This document shows positions 1 through 8,611 of a stretch of DNA of 64,000 nucleotides, one piece after another. Source of the DNA: Duganella sp. BJB480. Its GTDB lineage: Bacteria; Pseudomonadota; Gammaproteobacteria; Burkholderiales; Burkholderiaceae_D. The translations under genes and the position numbers were made by a program. The notes under the pieces are model-generated. The model saw only the letters and a list, made by a program, of their open reading frames with translations, was not told the DNA's origin and ran no database searches. Numbering within the stretch: the first letter of the stretch is position 1; each line of letters starts with the position of its first letter. The stretch spans positions 496,001 to 560,000 of the forward strand of contig QVIN01000006.1 in NCBI GenBank assembly GCA_003416985.1, written 5' to 3'.

Positions 1-570
1 CAAGTGTCGGTCGACAACGGCACCATGCGCCCATTCATGTTGGTCGGCATAGAGAACACGCAGCGCCGCCGCGACATGACCGGCCCGACCGACAACGCCG
101 AGGACAAGAAGATCGCCCCGGTGGTGGGCGGCGCCGCGCAGTTCCGCCGCTTCATCCGCGAAGAGCTGATGCCGGCGGTGAAGCAGCGCTACCGCACCAC
201 GGGCGAGACCGCCCTGATTGGCGAATCGCTGGCCGGCCTGTTCGTGGTTGAAACCTTCCTGTGCGAGCCGGGGCTGTTCGATCACTACATCGCGATCGAT
301 CCCAGCCTGTGGTGGAACGACGGCAAGCTGCTGAACGAAGCGCCAACGCTGCTGGACCAGCGCGCGGCCAGGGCGCAGAGTTTCTATTTCGCCAGCAGCG
401 GCACTGCCGGCATGGACAAGGGAAGCGCGCAATTGTCGACGCTGCTGACCGCCCGCGCGCCGCAAGGTTTGCGCTGGCACTACCAGCCACTGCCCGCCGA
501 AACCCACGCGACGATCTACCAGCCCGCCGCCCTACAAGCGTTCCGCACAATGTTCAAACCACCAAATTAA
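1..570 (+). CDS. alpha/beta-hydrolase esterase, 5'-truncated by the window edge
   Basis: Only the C-terminal 189 residues are present; the frame is open from base 1, so the real start lies outside the window. The nucleophile elbow G-E-S-L-A-G is visible (Ser about 75 residues after the first in-window GTG), followed by an aspartate-containing IDPSLWW stretch and a late His (AETHATIY) that could complete the triad. This order fits the IroE/BesA-like putative esterase family (PF00756), which cleaves siderophore or simple esters. The substrate cannot be inferred. The TAA stop lies inside the first unit of a 32-bp tandem repeat, so the last residues may have been shaped by the repeat's insertion. 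The downstream gene is convergent. Confidence 0.75.
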   Translation, partial: QVSVDNGTMRPFMLVGIENTQRRRDMTGPTDNAEDKKIAPVVGGAAQFRRFIREELMPAVKQRYRTTGETALIGESLAGLFVVETFLCEPGLFDHYIAIDPSLWWNDGKLLNEAPTLLDQRAARAQSFYFASSGTAGMDKGSAQLSTLLTARAPQGLRWHYQPLPAETHATIYQPAALQAFRTMFKPPN

Positions 571-631
571 ATTGGGGTCAAGTCTGACATTCGGACACGT
601 AAATTGGGGTCAAGTCTGACATTCGGACACG
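568..631. repeat. two tandem 32-bp direct repeats
   Basis: Bases 568-599 and 600-631 are identical 32-mers beginning TAAATTGGGGTCAAGTCTGA. The first copy contains the TAA stop of the esterase gene. The second copy is also the outer part of the left arm of the 92-bp palindrome at 603-694. The arrangement looks like a partial duplication of one arm of a mobile REP-type element. Confidence 0.9.
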
Positions 632-694
632 AGCTCTGCCGTAGGCGCGCGCCTACGGCAGAGCTCGTGTCCGAATGTCAGACTTGACCCCAAT
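603..694. repeat. perfect 92-bp palindrome, REP/RAYT-type element and possible bidirectional terminator
   Basis: I paired every base by hand: 603-648 is the exact reverse complement of 649-694, giving 46-bp arms with no loop beyond the central GCGC. The outer arm carries ATTGGGGTCAAGTCTGAC, resembling the GGGGTCAGAC-type termini of REP elements moved by REP-associated tyrosine transposases (family resemblance from memory). No transposase lies nearby. The element sits between two convergent genes that end at 570 and 706, so its transcript would fold into a very stable hairpin and could terminate both. No U-run follows either arm, so any termination would not be classical. Confidence 0.85.
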
Positions 695-705
695 GGGTTT
701 GCAGC

Positions 706-1992
706 TTAGTTGGCGCCGGCGGCTAGTTGCAATTGCACGGTGGCGGTGGCCAGGTCGGCTTTTGCTTGCAGGTAGGCTTGGTAGACCTCGTCGGCGGAGC
801 GTTGCGCTGTCAGCAGCTCCAGCAACGAGGCCGCGCCTTTTTTGTAGGACAGGCGCATGCCTTCCACGACTTTGTCCGACTGCGTCAGCACCGATTCCCG
901 ATAACGCTGCTCGTTGGCCTGCGCCGCGCGGTACTGTGCGTACAGACGCCGCACGTCGATCTGCGCCTTCAGCTCGGCCGAGCGCAGCGCCAGCGTGGCC
1001 TGCGTGACCGCCGACTGCGCCTGCAACACCTCGCCGCGCTGCGTGCGCGACAGCGGTATCGGCACCGACACCGTCAACCCCAGGCTCAGCGAACGCTGCG
1101 TCGGCGAATTGGTCACCGCGCCGCCCGCGTCGGTCAGCGCATGCACCGACGGCGTGTTCTTCAAGCTGACGTTCACCACCGGATCGACCCAGCGATTGGC
1201 CTGCGCCAGATCGGCCGAGGCGCGCGACGCCTCCAGCGCCGCACGCGCGATGCGGATGTCGTCACGTCCATCCTGCGCCTGCCGCACCAGCTGCTCCACA
1301 TCATCCAGCCCGTTGACGGCGGGCGCATCGCAAGCCAGCTCCGCGCTGCCGAACACCTCGCTGTAACGCCGTCCCAGCGGGATCGACAGCGACTCTGCCG
1401 CCGCCTGCACCTGCGCCCGCGCCGACACCACATCCGCCTCGAAGCGGTCGCGCTCCACCTGCGACTGCGACAACTCCAGTCCGCCGATGTCGCCGACCTT
1501 GCGCCGCACGCTGTTGGCCTTGACGATATCGTCCAGCGCCCGCAGCGTCGACTCCTGCCGCACCAGCGCCTGGCGCGCGCGGCACGATTCGGTGTAGGCC
1601 GCCGCCGCGTCGGCGTACAGCTGGCGGCGGCCGCCGTCCAGCGTGGCCTCGCCGACCTTGACCGCCGCCTGCGCGGCGCGGATGCGCTGGCCGCGCTTGC
1701 CGGCCGTCTCGATGGTCAGCGCCACGCCCATGGTGGTGGCGGTGGGGGCGTTCGGCTTGTTCGCCGCGTTTAATTCCCGCGAGTCGATGCCGGCCGTGAG
1801 CACTGGATCGGGCCGCACGCCGGCCACCGACACGCCGGCCTGTGCGCTGCTCACATTCTCGCGCTGCATCTGCAAGTCCAGGCTGTACTGGGCGGCGGCC
1901 GCCGCATACTCGCGCAAGGTGACCTGGCCTGAAGCGGGCAGGGCGACGCACATCGCCAGCAGCGCGCACACGGGGTTGAGTTTAAATGTCAT
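706..1992 (-). CDS. czcC: CzcC-type outer-membrane efflux protein (TolC family)
   Basis: This 428-residue protein has a cleavable signal peptide (hydrophobic to about residue 22, ending PASGQ) and long Ala/Gln/Arg-rich helices in two repeats, as in TolC-family barrels with a periplasmic alpha tunnel. It would form the outer-membrane exit duct of the metal pump. It is the last gene of the efflux operon: its ATG overlaps the end of the inner-membrane pump gene by 11 bp, so the two are probably translationally coupled. The gene order adaptor-pump-duct and the metal signature of the pump justify the CzcC rather than multidrug assignment. Confidence 0.85.
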   Translation of the reverse strand: MTFKLNPVCALLAMCVALPASGQVTLREYAAAAAQYSLDLQMQRENVSSAQAGVSVAGVRPDPVLTAGIDSRELNAANKPNAPTATTMGVALTIETAGKRGQRIRAAQAAVKVGEATLDGGRRQLYADAAAAYTESCRARQALVRQESTLRALDDIVKANSVRRKVGDIGGLELSQSQVERDRFEADVVSARAQVQAAAESLSIPLGRRYSEVFGSAELACDAPAVNGLDDVEQLVRQAQDGRDDIRIARAALEASRASADLAQANRWVDPVVNVSLKNTPSVHALTDAGGAVTNSPTQRSLSLGLTVSVPIPLSRTQRGEVLQAQSAVTQATLALRSAELKAQIDVRRLYAQYRAAQANEQRYRESVLTQSDKVVEGMRLSYKKGAASLLELLTAQRSADEVYQAYLQAKADLATATVQLQLAAGAN

Positions 1993-4900
1993 GGACTTGC
2001 TCCGCTTGCACCAGGCCGTCCTCGGCCTGTTTGGGTTTGTTCTCGAAATAGCGTTCGACCAGGTAGTACAGCGCCGGCAGCCACACCAGCGTCAGGCCGG
2101 TGGCGGTGATCAGCCCGCCGACCACGACGGTGGCCAGCGGCCGCTGCACATCGCTGCCCAGTCCATGCGCCAGCGCCGCCGGCAGCAGGCCCAGCGCGGC
2201 CACGCTGGCCGTCATCAGCACCGGACGGAAGCGGCTGTAGGCGCCCTTGAGCACGGCGTCCTTGAGCGTCAGCCCACCCTCGGCGCGCAACTGGTTCAGG
2301 TTGGACACCATCAAAATGCCGTCCATCACCGCCACGCCGAACAGCGCGATGAAGCCGACCGCGCTCGACACATTGAGCGTCATGCCGCGCAGATGCAGCG
2401 CGACCAGCCCGCCCAGCGCGCCCAGCGGCACCGCCGCCAAAATCATGGCCGGCTGGCGCAAATTCTTGAATTGCGCGAACAGCAGCACGAACATCAGCGC
2501 CACCACCATCGGCATGATCAGCGCCAGACGCGCCTGCGCCCGCTGCTGGTTCTCGAACTGGCCGCCCCAGGCCAGCTGCACGCGGCCGTGGTCGTAGCGC
2601 ACCTTGGCCTCGATCTGCGCCTTGGCGTCGTCCAGGAAGGAGGCCAGGTCGCGCCCGCGCAGGTCCAGCCGCACCGTCAGGTGGCGCTTGCCCATCTCGC
2701 GCGTGATGGTGCTCTCGCCGTCGTCCAGCCGTATCGTCGCCACCTGCGCCAGCGGGATGCGCGCCCCCGTGGCCGAGGTCAGCAGCAAATCGCCGATGGT
2801 GTCGGGATTGCTGCGCGACGCATCGGTGAAGCGCACGCCGATGTCGTACTGGCGGTCGTCGATGAACACCTGCGACACCGGCTTGCCGCCGATGCCGGTG
2901 CCGATCAGGTCGGCCACGTCGGCGGCGTTGATGCCGTAGCGCGCGGCGGCGGCCCGGTCCACCTCGATGCGTACCTGCGGCAGCGGCGGTTCCTGGTCGA
3001 TGATCACGCTCTCCGCACCCGGCACGGCGGCCAGCGTGCGCTCGACGTCGGCGGCGATGCGGCGCGTCTCCTTGAAGTCGTTGCCGTAGATTTTCACCAC
3101 CAGGTCGCTGTGGGCGCCGGCCAGCTTGTCGAGCACGCCGTCGATCATCGGCTGCGTGAAGCCGACCCGCGTGCCCGGCAGTTTGGCGAAGCGCCGGCCC
3201 ATCTTCTCGATCAGCTCCTGCTTGCTCAGGCCGGACTTCCACGTGTCGTACGGATGCAGGGTCACGCTGACCTCGATGTGCGACGGCGTCCACGGATCGG
3301 TGCCCTCGTCGTTGCGGCCCAGCTGGGTGACGATGGTGGCCACCTCCGGGAACTCCAGCGCCGCGCTGCGCAGGCCGTCCGACATCTCGGCCGCCTTCTC
3401 CAGCGAGATCCCCGGTGGCAGCGTCACCTGCAGCCAGATCGAGCCCTCGTCCAGGTACGGCAGGAAGTCGCGGCCGATGGTGCCGCCCAGCGCGCACACG
3501 GCGGCGAAGGCCAGCGCGAACGCCGCCAGCGTCACACGCGAGCGGCCCACCACGGCCGCCAGAAACGGCTCATACAGCTGCTTGGCCTTGACCAGCACCG
3601 GATTGTTGAACACCTTGCGCGGCTTGCGATAAGCCTGGTAGGCCAGCCCCGGTATCAGGGTCAGCGACACCACCAGCGCGCCCAGCAGCGCGAAGCCGAT
3701 CGCGAACGCCATCGGCGAGAACAGCTTGTACTCGATGCGCTGGAAGGTGAACAGCGGCAGGTAGGCGGTGATGATGACGATCATGCCGAAGAAGATAGGC
3801 TTGGTCACCTGCAGCGTGGCCTTCATCACGTCGCGTGCGCGCAGCGCGGCGCCGTGGTTCTCCTCATATTTGCGCAGGATGTTCTCCATCACCACGATGG
3901 CGCCGTCGACCACGATGCCGAAGTCGATCGCCCCCAGCGACAGCAGGTTGGCCGGGATGTGGAAGTGGTGCATGAAGATGAAGGCCGTCAGCAGCGCCAT
4001 CGGAATCGTCACGGCGACGATGGCCGCCGCGCGCGGGCTGCCCAGGAACAGCACCAGCACCACCGTCACCAGCAGCATGCCCTCGACCAGCGTCTTGCCG
4101 ATGGTGTGCAGCGTGGCGTCCACCAGCCCGGTGCGGTCCAGGTAGGGCACGATCTTCACGTCCTTGGGCAGCACGTTGTCGTTCAGGTCCTGCACGGCCG
4201 CGTGCACGTCCTTGAGCACCAGCGACGGATTCTCGCCCTTGAGCAGCAGCACGATGCCCTCGATCGTGTCGGGATTGGTGTTCTTGCCCAGGATGCCGTG
4301 GCGCTCCTTGCTGCCCAGGCGCACTTCGCCCAGGTCCTTGACCAGCACCGGCACGCCGTTCTTCTGCGTGACCACCACGTTGCCCAGGTCGTCCAGGTTG
4401 TGGATCAGGCCGACGCCACGCACCACGAAGCCCTGCTGGCCGCGGTTGAGGATGCTGCCGCCGGCGCTGGCGTTGTTGGCGTTGACGGCGTCGGTGACCT
4501 GCTTGAGCGACAGGTTGTACTTGCTCAGCTTGGCGGGGTCGAACTCCAGCAGGAACTGCGTGGTCAGGCCGCCGAAGTTGCCGACGTCGGCGATGCCGGC
4601 CACCTGCTTGAGGCGCGGGATCACGGTCCAGAACTGCAGCTCCGACAATTCGCGCAGCGAGCGCGTCTTCGATTCCAGCGTATAGCGGTAGATCTCGCCG
4701 ATGGGCGAGGTCAGCGGATCGAGCCCCGGCTGCGCGCCGTAGGGCAGGGCCACGCTGGCGATGCGCTCCTGCAGGCGCTGGCGCGACCAGTAGTCCTCCA
4801 CGCCGTCGCGGAACACCACGGTGATCAGCGACAGGCCGAAGGTGCTCTTCGAGCGCATCACATGCATGCCGGGCGTGCCCATGATCTCGCGCTCGAGCGG

Positions 4901-5101
4901 GATGGTGATCTGCGACTCGACTTCCTCGGCGGCGAGGCCGGGCACCTGCGTGACCACCTGCGAGCTGGTGTCGGCGATGTCGGGATAGGCTTCCAGCGGC
5001 AGCTGCTTCCAGCAGAACACGCCGTACAGCGCGACCAGCACGAACACCAGCCAGGCGATGCCGCGCCGCTGGAAACTGATGGCAACCAAACGATCAATCA
5101 T
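1982..5101 (-). CDS. czcA: CzcA-type heavy-metal efflux RND permease
   Basis: This is a 1039-residue inner-membrane RND pump with the usual 12-helix, two-large-loop layout. The fourth transmembrane segment carries D393-F-G and D399-G-A with E406-N, the DFGx3DGAx3EN signature of HME-1 pumps that export Co/Zn/Cd (family rule from the RND literature). CusA-type Cu/Ag pumps have a different signature here, so zinc-like divalent cations are the likelier substrates. Its start overlaps the adaptor gene end by 8 bp and its end overlaps the duct gene by 11 bp, indicating a single coupled operon. Confidence 0.93.
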   Translation of the reverse strand: MIDRLVAISFQRRGIAWLVFVLVALYGVFCWKQLPLEAYPDIADTSSQVVTQVPGLAAEEVESQITIPLEREIMGTPGMHVMRSKSTFGLSLITVVFRDGVEDYWSRQRLQERIASVALPYGAQPGLDPLTSPIGEIYRYTLESKTRSLRELSELQFWTVIPRLKQVAGIADVGNFGGLTTQFLLEFDPAKLSKYNLSLKQVTDAVNANNASAGGSILNRGQQGFVVRGVGLIHNLDDLGNVVVTQKNGVPVLVKDLGEVRLGSKERHGILGKNTNPDTIEGIVLLLKGENPSLVLKDVHAAVQDLNDNVLPKDVKIVPYLDRTGLVDATLHTIGKTLVEGMLLVTVVLVLFLGSPRAAAIVAVTIPMALLTAFIFMHHFHIPANLLSLGAIDFGIVVDGAIVVMENILRKYEENHGAALRARDVMKATLQVTKPIFFGMIVIITAYLPLFTFQRIEYKLFSPMAFAIGFALLGALVVSLTLIPGLAYQAYRKPRKVFNNPVLVKAKQLYEPFLAAVVGRSRVTLAAFALAFAAVCALGGTIGRDFLPYLDEGSIWLQVTLPPGISLEKAAEMSDGLRSAALEFPEVATIVTQLGRNDEGTDPWTPSHIEVSVTLHPYDTWKSGLSKQELIEKMGRRFAKLPGTRVGFTQPMIDGVLDKLAGAHSDLVVKIYGNDFKETRRIAADVERTLAAVPGAESVIIDQEPPLPQVRIEVDRAAAARYGINAADVADLIGTGIGGKPVSQVFIDDRQYDIGVRFTDASRSNPDTIGDLLLTSATGARIPLAQVATIRLDDGESTITREMGKRHLTVRLDLRGRDLASFLDDAKAQIEAKVRYDHGRVQLAWGGQFENQQRAQARLALIMPMVVALMFVLLFAQFKNLRQPAMILAAVPLGALGGLVALHLRGMTLNVSSAVGFIALFGVAVMDGILMVSNLNQLRAEGGLTLKDAVLKGAYSRFRPVLMTASVAALGLLPAALAHGLGSDVQRPLATVVVGGLITATGLTLVWLPALYYLVERYFENKPKQAEDGLVQAEQVHDI

Positions 5102-6215
5102 TGAGCAGCACTCCTTCCTTGGCGACGATGCGGGTGCCCGCCTTCAGGCCGGAGACGATCTCCACCATTTCGCCGCTGTGGACGCCGGTGGCGACGGTGC
5201 GCGCCTCGAAGGTCCAGGCGGCCGTTTCCACGTAGACCTGGGTGTGCGTGCCGCTCTGCACCAGCGCCGACGCCGGCACCACCACGCCCTGGTGCGGCGC
5301 GGCGCTGAAGGTCACTTGCGCGAACATGCCCGGCTTCAGGCGGCCGTCCTTGTTGTCGACCGCCACGCGCACCTTGACGGTGCGGGTGTCCGCGTCCAGC
5401 ACCTCGCCCACGTAGCCGACCTTGCCGGCGATGTGCTGGCCGGGATAGGCGTTCAGTTCGATGTCGGCGGCCTGGCCCGCGAACACGGCGGCCAGGTCCT
5501 TCTCCTGCACGCTGGCGGTCAGCCACACGGTCGACAGGTCGGCCACCACCATCACCGGCGCGTTGGTGTCGTTCCAGAAGCCGCCCTGGCCGCCGTTCAG
5601 TTCGATCACATGGCCGGACAGCGGCGAGCGCAGCGTGTACACGCGGCCGTTGCCGCCGGCCAGGCTGCCGCCCAGTTGCGCCAGGCGCGCCTTGCTGCGC
5701 TCGCTTTCGCTGAGCGCCTGCGCGTAGTCGCTCTCGGCCTGCTCCAGATCCTTGTGCGCCGAGATGTCGGCCGCGCGCAGCTCCTTCTGGCGTTCCAGGT
5801 TGCGGCGCGCCAGCGTCAGGCCGGCCTGCGCCTTGCTGGCGTCGCTGTGGGCGGCGGCCACGTCGGCCGAGTCCATTGTGAACAGCGCGTCGCCGGCCTT
5901 GACCGTGTCGCCCAGATGCTTGAGCAGCTGCTCGATGCGGCCGGCCACCGGCGGCACCACGCGTACCAGGTGGGCCGGATCGGCCTCCACCACGGCCGGA
6001 ACCGGAATGGCGCGCGCCACATTCTGCTCGGCGGCGCTGGCCACCTGCAGCGACTGGCGCAGCGGCGAGCCGGCCGGCACGGCGATGGACGCGCCCTTGC
6101 GCACCACGGCGGCGGGCGGGGCGGAATCGGTCTCGGGCGCGTGGCCGCAGCCGCCGAGGACTGCGCACAGCAGGGGGAGGGCCAGCATTTGCCGGCGTGG
6201 GTCGAATTTGATCAT
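5094..6215 (-). CDS. czcB: CzcB-type periplasmic adaptor lipoprotein
   Basis: This membrane-fusion protein links the metal RND pump to the duct. I start it at the ATG at 6213-6215 (MIKFDPRRQ), which gives a textbook lipoprotein signal: basic residues, a hydrophobic stretch and lipobox L-G-G-C at about residue 20-23. A longer frame opens at 6296, but its extra residues read WIPAYAGMT, the usual translation artefact of the CGTCATTCCCGC repeat, so it is rejected. HlyD-like barrel-sandwich and coiled-coil regions follow, and the protein ends in a beta-barrel domain. It is the first gene of the leftward operon and faces the response regulator. Confidence 0.9.
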   Translation of the reverse strand: MIKFDPRRQMLALPLLCAVLGGCGHAPETDSAPPAAVVRKGASIAVPAGSPLRQSLQVASAAEQNVARAIPVPAVVEADPAHLVRVVPPVAGRIEQLLKHLGDTVKAGDALFTMDSADVAAAHSDASKAQAGLTLARRNLERQKELRAADISAHKDLEQAESDYAQALSESERSKARLAQLGGSLAGGNGRVYTLRSPLSGHVIELNGGQGGFWNDTNAPVMVVADLSTVWLTASVQEKDLAAVFAGQAADIELNAYPGQHIAGKVGYVGEVLDADTRTVKVRVAVDNKDGRLKPGMFAQVTFSAAPHQGVVVPASALVQSGTHTQVYVETAAWTFEARTVATGVHSGEMVEIVSGLKAGTRIVAKEGVLLND

Positions 6216-6242
6216 GGTGGGGCCCTGAGAAATAGCGTGAAC

Positions 6243-6322
6243 CGTCATTCCCGCGTAGGCGGGAATCCATAGAACGCTGGCCAGGATGCTCAGCATGGGT
6301 TCCCGCTTGCGCGGGAACGACG
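6243..6322. repeat. inverted pair of REP-like repeats
   Basis: Unit 1 (6243-6268, CGTCATTCCCGC...) has an ATTCCCGC/GCGGGAAT stem with a 4-nt loop. Unit 2 (6298-6322) carries the same motif in the opposite orientation, with a TTCCCGC/GCGGGAA stem. They are separated by about 30 bp. This is the widespread 'IPAYAGM' repeat of proteobacteria, in a BIME-like head-to-head arrangement. It lies in the divergent promoter region between the metal pump and its regulator. Confidence 0.85.
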
Positions 6323-6362
6323 AGGTAATTTGCCGCAGTGTACCGAGAAGCGGCCCCGGCCA

Positions 6363-6382
6363 TCCTGAATCTTCCTTCAGGA
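6363..6382. promoter_or_regulatory. candidate operator, inverted repeat TCCTGAA-N6-TTCAGGA
   Basis: A perfect 7-bp inverted repeat with a 6-bp spacer lies 38 bp upstream of the response-regulator ATG and faces the pump operon. OmpR-family regulators often bind short repeats in such divergent intergenic regions, so this is the best candidate site for autoregulation and pump control. The sequence alone cannot exclude chance. Confidence 0.35.
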
Positions 6383-6419
6383 AACATCCCGTGCCGGGCG
6401 GCCGGCGGTAAAATGCCGC

Positions 6420-7109
6420 ATGACCAAGATATTGCTGATCGAAGACGACCAGAAGGCGGCCCGCCTGCTAAAGCGCGGCCTGGAGGAGGAGGACTTCGCC
6501 GTCGACGCCGTGCACAGCGCGGAGGAGGGCGAACCGGCCGCGCTGGCCGGCGACTACGACCTCATCGTGCTGGACTGGATGCTGCCGGCCAAGGACGGCA
6601 TCACGCTGTGCGGCGAGCTGCGCGCGCGCGGCCTGCTCACGCCCATCCTGATGCTGACCGCGCGCGACGGCCTGGGCGACCGCGTGGCCGGCCTCAACAC
6701 CGGCGCCGACGACTACCTGACCAAGCCCTTCGCCTTCGACGAACTGCTGGCCCGCATCCGCGCGCTGCTGCGCCGCTCGACGCTGGTGCGGCCCGCGCCG
6801 CTGATGGTGGCCGACCTCACGCTGGACCCGCAAACCCACGCCGTCAGACGGGCAGGGCAGGCGCTGGACTTGACGCCCAAGGAATACGCCATCCTCGAAC
6901 TGCTGATGCGCCAGGCCGGCCACGTGGTCAGCCGCGCGCAGCTGGCCGGGCGCATCTGGACCGCCGACCTGATCGCGCTCGACAACCTGATGGACTCGCA
7001 CATGCGCAACCTGCGCCGCAAGATCGACCCCGAAGGCCAGCCGCGCCTGATCCACACGGTGCGCGGCCAGGGCTTCCGGCTGGCGGAGGTGGCCGATGAC
7101 GATGCTTAG
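6420..7109 (+). CDS. OmpR-family response regulator of the metal efflux operon
   Basis: This 229-residue regulator has a receiver domain with the acidic pair D9-D10, phospho-acceptor D52 (LDWMLP), T80 and K102. A C-terminal winged helix carries the typical ending RLIHTVRGQGFRL. It is CzcR/CusR/IrlR-like. It is transcribed divergently from the czcBAC-type operon and overlaps the kinase gene by 14 bp, so it very probably senses metal through that kinase and activates the pump. No unusual residues are seen in the receiver. Confidence 0.93.
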   Translation: MTKILLIEDDQKAARLLKRGLEEEDFAVDAVHSAEEGEPAALAGDYDLIVLDWMLPAKDGITLCGELRARGLLTPILMLTARDGLGDRVAGLNTGADDYLTKPFAFDELLARIRALLRRSTLVRPAPLMVADLTLDPQTHAVRRAGQALDLTPKEYAILELLMRQAGHVVSRAQLAGRIWTADLIALDNLMDSHMRNLRRKIDPEGQPRLIHTVRGQGFRLAEVADDDA

Positions 7110-8505
7110 CTTCCGGCGCCGGCTGGCGCTGGTGCAGACCGCCGTCATCGTCTCGGTACTGGCGGTGGCCGCCATGTCCGGCTACCTGAGTCTGTCGGGC
7201 GCGGTCAACGAACAACTGGACGGCGCCTTGCTGGCGCTGGCCGAAACCGAGGCGGCCATGCTGCGCGCCGCGCCGGACCAGCCGGTGCAGGTGCACGACG
7301 CCGCCAAGGGCCCATCGCCGCCGTCGCTGGCGCGGCTGGACCGCTGGGTGCAGATCGTCGACGCCCAGGGCCGGGTGCTGGCGCGCAGCACCAACCTGGG
7401 CGCGGCCAGCCTGCCGGCGCCGGCCGCGCTGATGGCGCGCATGGCCGCCGGCGACACCGTGTTCGAAACGCTCGACCATTTCGCCGAGGAGCCGGTTCGC
7501 ATCGTCTCGCTGCCGGTGCGCGCCACGCCGCTGCGCTACACGGTGCAGGTGGCCGGCTCGCTGGACGACGTGCGCCACGTGGTGGCCTCGGCCAGCGTGA
7601 TGTTCCTGGCGCTGGCGCTGGCGCTGTTGGTGGCGCTGACGGTGGCCAGCGCCTCGATCACGCGCTGGGTGTTCCGCTCGATCGACGACATCGTCGGCCA
7701 GGCGCAGCGCATCGGCGAGGGCAACCTGGACCAGCGCCTGATCCACCCCGGCACGCGCGACGAGATCGGCCACCTGGTCGACACCCTCAACGATATGCTG
7801 GACCGCATCGACCAGAGCTTCCAGATCCAGCGCCGCTTCACCTCGGACGCCTCGCACGAACTGCGCTCGCCGCTGTCGCGCCTGCGGGCCGAGATCGAGA
7901 TCACGCTGCGCCGCCCGCGCGACGCCGCCGAGTACGTGGACACGCTGCGCTCCTGTATGGAGGAGGTCGAGCGCCTGACCCTGCTGGTGGAGGAGCTGCT
8001 GGCGCTGGCCCGCTACGACGCCGGCCAGGACCGCGACGCCTCGGCCGCCACCTCGCTGGGCGAGATCGCCGCCGCCGCCATCGGCCGGGCGCAGGCCACG
8101 GCCGCGCAGCGCCAGGTGCGCCTGACGCTGCAGGCGGCGAACGCGCCGGTGCTCGCCGCCATCGGCGAGGGCGCGGCCACGCTGATCGTGGTCAACCTGC
8201 TGGAGAACGCCGTCAAGTTCACGCCGGCCGGCGGCGCGGTCGAAGTGCGCGTCTGGCGGGATGGCGATCAGGCCTGCCTGCGCGTCTCCGACAGCGGCCC
8301 CGGCATCGGCGTCGACGAGCTGCCGCACCTGTTCGAGCGCTTCTACCGCGGCGCCTCGGCGCGCTCCGGTTCGGCGGCCGGGGTCGGCCTCGGGCTGGCG
8401 CTGACGCAGACCATCGTCCAGGGCCACGGCGGCCGCATCGAGGCCGCCAACCTGCCGGCCGGCGGCGCCGCCTTCACCGTCCATCTGCCCTGCGCCGGCG
8501 CCTGA
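7096..8505 (+). CDS. membrane sensor histidine kinase (heavy-metal type)
   Basis: This 469-residue kinase starts at the ATG at 7096, preceded by a GGAGG ribosome site inside the regulator gene. It has a first transmembrane helix at about residues 10-30, a periplasmic loop of about 140 residues, a second helix at about 165-185, HAMP, and a HisKA box with H254 (SDASHELRSPL). An HATPase domain follows with the N-box NLLENAVKF and the G-box SGPGIG. The short periplasmic domain and the context fit CzcS/CusS-type metal sensing. The metal-binding residues are not obvious: the loop has few His and no Cys. Confidence 0.92.
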   Translation: MTMLSFRRRLALVQTAVIVSVLAVAAMSGYLSLSGAVNEQLDGALLALAETEAAMLRAAPDQPVQVHDAAKGPSPPSLARLDRWVQIVDAQGRVLARSTNLGAASLPAPAALMARMAAGDTVFETLDHFAEEPVRIVSLPVRATPLRYTVQVAGSLDDVRHVVASASVMFLALALALLVALTVASASITRWVFRSIDDIVGQAQRIGEGNLDQRLIHPGTRDEIGHLVDTLNDMLDRIDQSFQIQRRFTSDASHELRSPLSRLRAEIEITLRRPRDAAEYVDTLRSCMEEVERLTLLVEELLALARYDAGQDRDASAATSLGEIAAAAIGRAQATAAQRQVRLTLQAANAPVLAAIGEGAATLIVVNLLENAVKFTPAGGAVEVRVWRDGDQACLRVSDSGPGIGVDELPHLFERFYRGASARSGSAAGVGLGLALTQTIVQGHGGRIEAANLPAGGAAFTVHLPCAGA

Positions 8506-8611
8506 TTGGAAATGCTTCCAAGCAACTTTCTAGCATGGACTCGGTAGTGAGGTCATTCTAAAAAAAGCAATATGTGCGTTGTACTATGCGAGTCCCCTAC
8601 CAGGAGACTCT

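Noticed and set aside
1643..5104. Very long open frame (over 1100 codons) antisense to the metal pump
   Set aside because: It is the mirror of a high-GC coding region, rich in His, Gln and Arg with no domains. The pump on the other strand has full motifs. The same applies to the long antisense frame at 40731-43895.
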